Source: Vibrio fluminensis (GTDB taxonomy: Bacteria > Pseudomonadota > Gammaproteobacteria > Enterobacterales > Vibrionaceae). From it: DNA of 64,000 nucleotides. The notes under the pieces are model-generated. The model saw nothing but the letters and a program-made list of their open reading frames with translations. It made no database searches and was not told where the DNA came from. Both the position numbers and the translations under genes were made by a program. Shown one piece after another: positions 58,009 to 64,000 of the stretch. The stretch spans positions 62,001 through 126,000 of the forward strand of contig NZ_JADILO010000009.1 in NCBI RefSeq assembly GCF_015278125.1. The letters are read 5' to 3'. The stretch's first letter is position 1; each line of letters starts with the position of its first letter.

Positions 58009-58746
58009 ATGGCGAAAGCATTTGTAGATTTAATGGATAAAGTAACCATCTTTGACTCGCCTAAAAAAGCGACTGAGGCGATCGAAGAAAGACTTTCTAA
58101 TAGCGAAACACTGACTGTTGGTTTTGTTAATGCGCATGCATTTAATTTGGCTAAGCAAGAACGGGATTTTTATCAATCTCTTCAGGATTTAGACGTGGTT
58201 CTGCGTGACGGGATTGGGGTAAAGATATATTGCAAGTACCTAGGCATCGAGCCTGGTTATAACCTCAATGGAACGGACTACATTCCCTATTTGATTAGTG
58301 CAATTGGCTCAGGAAAGAAAATGGCCGTTCTGGGAACAACGTTGTGTACGATTGATAGCGCAATGCCTGCTTTAGATGCGACTGGTGCAGAGACAGTCGT
58401 AAAAGCGGATGGTTTTCAGACGGTTGATTATTACGTTGATCTTGTAAAGAACAACCCTAAGCTTGATATTATCTTGCTTGCGATGGGAATGCCTAAGCAA
58501 GAGTTAGTAGCTCATGCTATCAAACCCTACTGCAATGGTGCGGTGATCATATGTGGTGGTGCTATTGTTGATTTTATGGGCGGGAGGGTCGAAAGGGCTC
58601 CTGAAATCATGCGTATGCTGGGGTTAGAGTGGTGTTATCGATTACTCAAAGAACCAAAACGCTTATTTAAACGTTATGTCATTGGTAACGTAAAGTTTTT
58701 ATTGACGATGCTTAACTCGAAGAAAGAAAAATACGAGAATGCTTAA
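58009..58746 (+). CDS. WecG/TagA/CpsF-family glycosyltransferase
   Basis: 245 residues from ATG 58009, directly after the previous stop; a GTG at 58000 would overlap it. VNAHAFNLAKQERDFYQSLQ, VLRDGIGVKIYCKYLG with the catalytic Asp and LLAMGMPKQE are family marks, as is GGAIVDFMGGRVERAPEIMR near the end. These enzymes add N-acetylmannosamine(-uronate), glucose or related sugars. Overlaps the next gene by 8 nt. Confidence 0.92.
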   Translation: MAKAFVDLMDKVTIFDSPKKATEAIEERLSNSETLTVGFVNAHAFNLAKQERDFYQSLQDLDVVLRDGIGVKIYCKYLGIEPGYNLNGTDYIPYLISAIGSGKKMAVLGTTLCTIDSAMPALDATGAETVVKADGFQTVDYYVDLVKNNPKLDIILLAMGMPKQELVAHAIKPYCNGAVIICGGAIVDFMGGRVERAPEIMRMLGLEWCYRLLKEPKRLFKRYVIGNVKFLLTMLNSKKEKYENA

Positions 58747-59437
58747 ATATTTCGTGGTTGGTCTATTGTTTTTGCATACCACCGTAGCGGCTCAGCAACT
58801 GATTAATTTTGGTGATTTGGGGTGGATGAGAGAGTGCGACAAACAAAATATGACCACGGAGAAAAATAAGTTAATCGTCCAGCATTTTAGTTCAGATGAA
58901 AGACCTCGCTGTGAGGTAGCGAATCGCACTTGGTTATCTCTAGGGCGTGAATTTGAGGTCGCGTTTGATATCGCTGTGAATAGCAACTATCACGAAAATT
59001 ACTGGCATAACATCATGCAAATCCACTCTTTCCCTGACTTGGAAGAAGGTGAGGTATGGCGTTGTCCAATTTTATCTGTTGAAGTAAAAGGTGGCATGCT
59101 AAGGGCATTTAGCCGCTTCGATAAAGAGAGAATATCTCAGACCATTAACGGAAGTTGTGCCAATGAGGGGAATTCTATCCGTTCTAATAAGCTATTTGAT
59201 CGGGTTCCTTTTAAGTCAAACGCAAATTATCGAATTGAGGTTGCAGGCAAGCTAAGTACTGGTCAGGATGGTTTTCTAAAGATCTCAATCAATGATGAAG
59301 TGGTTTCGTTTAAGAAAGGCCCTAATGCTTTTAATGATGTCGAAGGACCTTATCTGAAGCTGGGAATATATAAACCTAGTGGTTGGCTTAAACCTGGCCA
59401 GTTGTCTTATACGTACAGTAACTTAGTTGTAGAGTAA
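58739..59437 (+). CDS. Secreted polysaccharide lyase-like protein (heparin lyase I / PL20-type fold)
   Basis: 232 residues. Signal peptide cleaved near residue 18 (TVAA/QQL). A single beta-jelly-roll domain: RCEVANRTWLSLGREFEVAF, NIMQIHSFPD, then GPYLKLGIYKPSGWLKPGQL, which matches the PF14099 lyase family. It probably trims the cluster's own polymer in the periplasm, as lyases of alginate and other operons do. This implies uronic-acid linkages, consistent with ugd. Activity not proven; it may be only a carbohydrate-binding relative. Confidence 0.75.
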   Translation: MLKYFVVGLLFLHTTVAAQQLINFGDLGWMRECDKQNMTTEKNKLIVQHFSSDERPRCEVANRTWLSLGREFEVAFDIAVNSNYHENYWHNIMQIHSFPDLEEGEVWRCPILSVEVKGGMLRAFSRFDKERISQTINGSCANEGNSIRSNKLFDRVPFKSNANYRIEVAGKLSTGQDGFLKISINDEVVSFKKGPNAFNDVEGPYLKLGIYKPSGWLKPGQLSYTYSNLVVE

Positions 59438-59441
59438 AGAA

Positions 59442-60695
59442 ATGGAATTTGAAAAGAATAGGTTCGAAACTTTTCTTTTAGTTACGATGCTAGTGTTTAC
59501 ATTTATCCGAGCATCCAATATCGGGTTTGGCTACCCGAGTCTAGAGTCTCAGATTGGTCAAGCAAGCTTCCTACCACAAAAAATCTTGCAAGCACTAACG
59601 TTCGCACTGCTGTTGGTTTATGTTTTTCTGTATCCCAATCGCGCATTGTTAAAGAGAAAAATCTCGTTGGTGAGTTATTGCATCTTCTTTTCCATCGCCA
59701 TTTCAATGATTTTTTCTCAATATGGATTGTTATCAGCGCGATACTTTTTGTCGTTTCTAGTGGTGTTTTTGCCTTTGTTTTTCTTTGTGCAAAGGTTTGG
59801 TTCTGCAAAATTAGTCGATTTTGTTTATTTCTACATAGCAGCCCTAACGATCATCAACTTCGTGTATATCATCGTATTTCCTCAATATGGGATGATGCAA
59901 GGCATCCACGCAGGCGCTTTCCGGGGGATGTTCTTACACAAAAACCTGTTTGGTTTTTTTAATGTTATATCGGGTGTCTTTTTCTTGTGCGCGTTCAAGT
60001 ACACGAGTGGCAAAATTAAGTTGGCGAACTTGGCGCTGTATATATTGAGTCTATTTATGGTGTTCTCTGCCAAATCGACCACGTCATTAGTTCTGTTTAT
60101 GCTCAGTAGTTTACTGTTTTTCAGCCTGCATTTGTTTAGCTATCTACGCAACATCAACCTAAGAATTATCGTTTACTATTTGGTTATCGCCGTTGTTTTG
60201 ATTTCAGCAAACCTTGGTGCGATATATTTTGAAGAGATTACCTACGCTCTTGGTAAAGAGCCAACACTGACGGGACGGACTGGCCTTTGGGAGGTGCTGT
60301 TTTATATTGGCATGGAGAAACCCATTTTTGGCCATGGTTTTGGCTTATTTTATCGTCCAGAGATTATGCATGAATTTGCCAGTGAGTTCGGCTGGTCAGC
60401 GAAGTCTACGCATAACTCATATTTAGATATTTATCTGGGAATCGGCGTTGTTGGTTTTGCTTCAGTCATGCTGTTATTACTGAAGTCTTTGCTTAAATTT
60501 CCATTTTATGAAGGTAACTCGCCTGCGATTAATGTCTGCTTTGTGAATATCTTAATCATACTCTGTTTTGGTATGTCAGAGAGTGGGGTTTTCTTTGGCA
60601 CAGACATTGTGTGGGTGTTGCTGTTGGTGAGTTTGTTCGCTGTTAATAGTGAAGGTGAAAAGTTTAACCAGTCGGAGCCTAATGGCGCCGAGTAG
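59442..60695 (+). CDS. Polysaccharide polymerase (Wzy-like, O-antigen ligase superfamily)
   Basis: 417 residues with about ten to eleven helices and one large periplasmic loop. The loop contains LTGRTGLWEVLFYIGMEKPI and STHNSYLDIYLGIGVVG, the Wzy_C signature with the conserved Arg and His. It joins lipid-linked repeats in the periplasm. It lies 4 nt after the lyase gene and is the last gene of the cluster; no Wza or Wzc is encoded around it. Confidence 0.9.
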   Translation: MEFEKNRFETFLLVTMLVFTFIRASNIGFGYPSLESQIGQASFLPQKILQALTFALLLVYVFLYPNRALLKRKISLVSYCIFFSIAISMIFSQYGLLSARYFLSFLVVFLPLFFFVQRFGSAKLVDFVYFYIAALTIINFVYIIVFPQYGMMQGIHAGAFRGMFLHKNLFGFFNVISGVFFLCAFKYTSGKIKLANLALYILSLFMVFSAKSTTSLVLFMLSSLLFFSLHLFSYLRNINLRIIVYYLVIAVVLISANLGAIYFEEITYALGKEPTLTGRTGLWEVLFYIGMEKPIFGHGFGLFYRPEIMHEFASEFGWSAKSTHNSYLDIYLGIGVVGFASVMLLLLKSLLKFPFYEGNSPAINVCFVNILIILCFGMSESGVFFGTDIVWVLLLVSLFAVNSEGEKFNQSEPNGAE

Positions 60696-60721
60696 AGTTG
60701 GAATAATTGCAGGTTTTGCCA

Positions 60722-61831
60722 CTATGTTTGTTTTGCTCGAGACCGAGTTGCAAATTTCATTTGGTACATGTTTCTGTCAGCAATACTGATTAATGAGCTG
60801 AAATCTTTGCCTTGATTAGGGTAGCTGGCGAGGCCCACACTTGCTGACAGCGGGTATAATGTATCTGGCTTCACTTCGAATTCCTCAGAAAAGCAGTCGA
60901 GCGCGCAGTTAAGTGCGTGCTCCATTTTGGCACTCGATTTTTGCCGCAGAATTAGAGCAAACTCATCCCCGCCGATACGATAGCATGAGAATTGCAAACG
61001 GTTGTCTGTATTCATAAATCTCTTCGCGAGAATTTGCAACGCTTTGTCTCCGGCCTGATGACCAAACAAGTCGTTGATTTGTTTAAAGCCATTTAAATCC
61101 AAAATGCACAGGGTAAAAGGCAGCTGCTGATCGATGTGATCCTGAATGACTTGCGCCATTGCAAGTCGGTTTGGGATGTTAGTTAACGCATCTGTCATCG
61201 CGAGCTGTCGATTAGATTTGGATTCTAGGTTTAGAATATAACCGACCAACATAAAACACGAAAATAGCAGTAGCATCAACGAAATTTGCAAATGCTCTAG
61301 GGCTCTAGCTCGTTCGGTTTGCTTTTGGAAAAATGGGTTTTTAATTTGGAAGTTTTGGTTGAGGTAATCCAACAATTCGCGGTAAATCGAATTGAGTTGC
61401 TGAACAAATGTTTCAGCTTGAACAGGAGTGTCGATGTTTATGGCTAATGATTCTAGTTTTTTGTAGCGATCAAACAATTGGCTAAAAAACTGGCGCGTCC
61501 CCTCAATCTCCATAAAGCTCTCCGACTCTTTGGCGTGTAGTAAAAGGTCAAAGCGACTCCACGTTAACTCATACGCAAGTTCCGCTTCTATGCGGTATTG
61601 ATCGCTAGCTGCGTACACTGGCGCGATCGTCACAAGGGATGAGAATTCTTTCGACAGCTGGAATAACGACCAAGTCGCTTGGTTCTGTTGCTCTGAAAAC
61701 GAACGAGATAGCGCTCGGGTTTCCAGTAGTACAAAGCAATTAGCCACAACCAATACAATAGATAGAACGATTAGTAAGACTTTTGAGCGCTTTAAAATGT
61801 TTTTCTTAGAGGTATTTTTATCGTTCGCCAT
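60722..61831 (-). CDS. Membrane GGDEF diguanylate cyclase beside the exopolysaccharide cluster
   Basis: 369 residues. A TM helix (about 17-37), a periplasmic helical sensor (about 38-185), a second TM (about 187-208) and a cytosolic GGDEF domain (about 215-365) with CYRIGGDEFALIL. TDALTNIPNR marks its start. The I-site RxxD is absent (RLQF at that place). Its gene overlaps by 14 nt the upstream periplasmic protein, so that protein probably gates it. Convergent with wzy, 26 nt apart with no room for a terminator. It may control the cluster. Confidence 0.9.
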   Translation of the reverse strand: MANDKNTSKKNILKRSKVLLIVLSIVLVVANCFVLLETRALSRSFSEQQNQATWSLFQLSKEFSSLVTIAPVYAASDQYRIEAELAYELTWSRFDLLLHAKESESFMEIEGTRQFFSQLFDRYKKLESLAINIDTPVQAETFVQQLNSIYRELLDYLNQNFQIKNPFFQKQTERARALEHLQISLMLLLFSCFMLVGYILNLESKSNRQLAMTDALTNIPNRLAMAQVIQDHIDQQLPFTLCILDLNGFKQINDLFGHQAGDKALQILAKRFMNTDNRLQFSCYRIGGDEFALILRQKSSAKMEHALNCALDCFSEEFEVKPDTLYPLSASVGLASYPNQGKDFSSLISIADRNMYQMKFATRSRAKQT

Positions 61832-62297
61832 CTTGATTACTATGCAAAATTATTTCGTCTATCTGCCATACCATTTGAGAGTGGTAACCAATGTTATCGA
61901 TCTCTGGATATTTGTTGAGATTGAAAATTAACCAATAAGGGCCTTTATGACGAATTTTCATTGGTTCTCCATTCATCTTGACTGCGACAATCGGTGCAAA
62001 CTTTTGGATGTCCTCAACGGTACTGGTAGCAGCGTAGTCATTTAGGGCTAGGAATGTTACCGCAAAGGTGTTTTCGTCCCCGTAACGCTCGACTAACTTC
62101 ATGACTGGAATGCCTGTAAAAGAACGCTGGTCTGGAAACCAAGGCAAACGTGTCTCAAAACTGGTTGTAGAGAACTCTGCGAGTAAATTGACCATATTGG
62201 TTTCAACGGTTGTACCATCTGCAAGATAGATCTTTAGCGGAGAGGCGAAAACCAGAGGGCTAAAAATAAATATAAGCAAGGTAATCAAGTATTTCAT
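61818..62297 (-). CDS. Periplasmic molybdopterin-oxidoreductase-like sensor partner
   Basis: 159 residues. Signal peptide to about residue 18 (LVFA/SPL). The rest looks like the SUOX fold of molybdopterin oxidoreductases: SFTGIPVMKLVERYGDE, LALNDYAATS and HKGPYWLIFNLNKYPEIDN. It lacks the cofactor Cys, so an enzymatic role is unlikely. The overlap with the GGDEF gene suggests it binds the sensor domain, as periplasmic partners of other cyclases do. Function inferred only from context. Confidence 0.75.
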   Translation of the reverse strand: MKYLITLLIFIFSPLVFASPLKIYLADGTTVETNMVNLLAEFSTTSFETRLPWFPDQRSFTGIPVMKLVERYGDENTFAVTFLALNDYAATSTVEDIQKFAPIVAVKMNGEPMKIRHKGPYWLIFNLNKYPEIDNIGYHSQMVWQIDEIILHSNQDGER

Positions 62298-62574
62298 CGC
62301 GATTCCTTGATGGAGTTATAAGTTTCATAATCTTGTTATAATTATATGTGTATAGTTCCGCAAATAAAATTATTTTTGTCAATAAGTTTAAAATTGTTTG
62401 TGTTCTGAGTTGTTATGTAAAGAACTGTGTCGAAAATGAAGAGCGATAGGTAGTAGAAAGTGCGTTGCGTCAACTTAGTTTTCTACCGCGATCGTTGTAA
62501 ACAGTGTCTAGATATTGCGATTTATTAATTCGAAGGTAAGCTAACGCACAAGTTTTCTTCGGTAAATTGCATTT
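62298..62574. promoter_or_regulatory. Divergent promoter region GGDEF operon / cbiB
   Basis: About 280 AT-rich nt. I looked for a cobalamin riboswitch ahead of cbiB and saw no B12-box-like conserved core. No other feature stands out. Confidence 0.35.
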
Positions 62575-63516
62575 ATGTTGCTAGAACAAGGAATTATTTA
62601 CTTAGCCTCAGTGTTAAGTATGGCCATTTTGCTTGATAAGTGGTTTGGAGAACCGAATCGATTACACCCTTTAGTTGGCTTTGGTCGATATGCTTCGTGG
62701 ATAGCCGTGCAGTGCCGACGAGTAAAATCGGCTAACGCTGGCGTCCAAGGTGTAATTTCTTGGTTGTTTTCTGTTATTCCGTTTATTGTTGTTACCTATT
62801 TTATTTCTGCCTCGTTCGACTCCAACCTTGTTCGCTTTATTTTTGATACAGCTGTGGTGTATTTGTGTGTTGGAGGGAAGAGTCTTGTACAACATGCGAT
62901 GGCGATTTTTATACCGTTAGACCAGGGGAAACTTGCAGAGGCTCGTCAAGCGGTGCAGATGATAGTGAGTCGTGATGCAAGTCAAATGGATGAACAGCAA
63001 ATCTCCATCGCGACCGTCGAATCAGTGTTAGAAAACGTGAATGATGCGATTATAGGTGTACTTTTTTGGACCCTTATTTTTGGCGTGCCTGGTGCGGTTT
63101 TGTTCCGTCTTGCCAACACTCTTGATGCTATGTGGGGTTACAAAACAGAGAAGTATATTCGGTTTGGTTTCACAGCAGCGAAAATTGACGATCTGCTAGG
63201 TTACGTACCAGCGCGAATGACCGCTTTTGCGTATGCCATCTTAGGAGATATACAGCAAGCTTTGCGTTGCGTTCATAGACAAGCTTCACTCTGTTCTAGC
63301 CCGAATGGTGGTGTTGTTATGTGTGCAGGAGCGGGATCTCTCAATATCCAATTAGGAGGAAGAGTCTGTTATCACGCAGTTTGGCAACAAAAGCCACCCA
63401 TGGGGATTGGGCCGATCGCCCAAGCTAAAGATATTGCGCGTGCGTGTCGTTTACTCTCATCTACGACATTGCTTTGGTTGGTCATGATATGGTTTTTTGT
63501 ATTGTTAGGTATGTAA
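62575..63516 (+). CDS. cbiB: Adenosylcobinamide-phosphate synthase
   Basis: 313 residues (Salmonella CbiB about 319). Membrane enzyme with four or five helices that attaches aminopropanol (phosphate) to adenosylcobyric acid. ILLDKWFGEPNRLHPLVGFG opens the family, VSRDASQMDEQQISIATVES is the conserved loop, and the LGDIQQALRCV and VGMGPIAQAKDI-type end segment (here GIGPIAQAKDI) close it. Also called CobD in other naming schemes. The next gene starts one nt after its stop. Confidence 0.93.
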   Translation: MLLEQGIIYLASVLSMAILLDKWFGEPNRLHPLVGFGRYASWIAVQCRRVKSANAGVQGVISWLFSVIPFIVVTYFISASFDSNLVRFIFDTAVVYLCVGGKSLVQHAMAIFIPLDQGKLAEARQAVQMIVSRDASQMDEQQISIATVESVLENVNDAIIGVLFWTLIFGVPGAVLFRLANTLDAMWGYKTEKYIRFGFTAAKIDDLLGYVPARMTAFAYAILGDIQQALRCVHRQASLCSSPNGGVVMCAGAGSLNIQLGGRVCYHAVWQQKPPMGIGPIAQAKDIARACRLLSSTTLLWLVMIWFFVLLGM

Positions 63517-63517
63517 T

Positions 63518-64000
63518 ATGTTGCATCATGGTGGACGACTAATCCAAGAAGCATTGCTTCGCAATTCGGATCCTAAACAGTGGCTAGACTTGAGTACAGG
63601 AATCAGTCCTATTTCCTACCCGATACCGGAGATTCCTAGTTCTATTTGGCATCGACTGCCAGAAGATGAAGATGGTTTACTGGCCGCGGCATCTGAATAC
63701 TATGGTTATCCTGAATTATTGCCGGTTGCAGGATCTCAAGCCGCGATCATGTGTTTACCTCGCGTGTTAGTAAGTCAATATCCCAATAAAGGTACCGTCT
63801 TGATGCCGAGTGTCGGTTATCGAGAGCACGCTTATGCTTGGCAAAATGGAGGTTGGAGCCTCGAGTATTATGACACAACACCAAATAACGAGCAGTTAAG
63901 CCGTTGTGCAGTGCTGCTTATTATTAATCCCAATAACCCAACAACACATAAACTAACAACAAAAGATATCGACAATATTGAAAGCCGCCTTACAGAGCAA
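63518..64000 (+). CDS. cobD: Threonine-phosphate decarboxylase / aminotransferase, 3' end cut by window
   Basis: 161 codons visible from the ATG at 63518. HHGGRLIQEALLRNSDPKQW, then LDLSTGISPISYP, matches CobD/CobC enzymes (LxDFSxNxNPxGxP pattern). PVAGSQAAIM and INPNNPTTHKLT are PLP-enzyme fold I motifs. It makes aminopropanol phosphate for the cbiB step, consistent with the direct adjacency. The PLP Lys is beyond the window. Confidence 0.88.
   Translation, partial: MLHHGGRLIQEALLRNSDPKQWLDLSTGISPISYPIPEIPSSIWHRLPEDEDGLLAAASEYYGYPELLPVAGSQAAIMCLPRVLVSQYPNKGTVLMPSVGYREHAYAWQNGGWSLEYYDTTPNNEQLSRCAVLLIINPNNPTTHKLTTKDIDNIESRLTEQ

Noticed and set aside
62298..62574. Cobalamin riboswitch upstream of cbiB
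   Set aside because: No B12-box-like core or expected paired elements could be seen; covariance search would be needed to exclude it.

Overview
The window reads as chromosomal DNA of a gammaproteobacterium, most likely a Vibrio (inference). The supports are a mannose/fructose PTS block whose gene content resembles the V. cholerae mannose locus, a Vibrio-type MoxR/Bat operon, yjeH-, yhfA- and YiaVW-like genes, and GGDEF proteins beside exopolysaccharide genes. No rRNA, tRNA, CRISPR array or prophage was seen. The only mobile-type gene is a Y1 (RAYT-like) transposase with short flanking repeats.

Layout. 1-5316 (minus): the proximal part of an alginate-type operon, algD-alg8-alg44-algK, with algK cut by the window edge. 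5317-5927 is a long AT-rich divergent control region. 5928-15462: an unknown membrane protein, a Nudix protein, a YiaV/YiaW-like pair with a divergent AraC regulator, then amino-acid export and regulation genes (yjeH, Lrp, LysR, RhtB-type exporter), a Gfo/Idh/MocA oxidoreductase and yhfA. 15593-18763: an L,D-transpeptidase, a GAF-GAF-GGDEF protein and a 55-residue protein. 18893-25616 (minus): moxR-DUF58-DUF4381-batA-batB-batD, where batB carries an apparent 1-nt frameshift next to two in-frame microsatellites. 26071-33939: small and envelope proteins, including two tandem cystatin-like proteins, a DUF6279 lipoprotein, a TauE/SafE transporter, an OpgC-DUF2141 fusion and an AraC/GyrI regulator.

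34141-45196: a large fructose-superfamily PTS locus (IIC-IIB plus IIA; manA-manP; an AraC regulator; an HPr-like/IIA protein plus IIB; IIA-IIC-IIB). A transposase is inserted in it, and a 27-bp motif is shared upstream of two of its operons. 45424-49070: a phosphate-starvation pstSCAB operon with a Pho-box-like array and a hairpin between pstS and pstC. 49746-60695 (plus): a ten-gene Wzx/Wzy-type exopolysaccharide cluster (initiating phosphotransferase, UDP-glucose dehydrogenase, flippase, five glycosyltransferases, a secreted lyase-like protein, polymerase) without wza/wzc. 60722-62297 (minus): a membrane diguanylate cyclase with a periplasmic partner. 62575-64000 (plus): cobalamin genes cbiB and the start of cobD.

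How they work together: the window is rich in surface-polysaccharide functions tied to cyclic di-GMP. Alg44 has a PilZ domain with the binding residues present, two GGDEF proteins lack the product-inhibition site, and one of them abuts the exopolysaccharide cluster. ManA links mannose uptake to mannose 6-phosphate, the route toward the GDP-mannose that AlgD oxidises; that metabolic link is inference.
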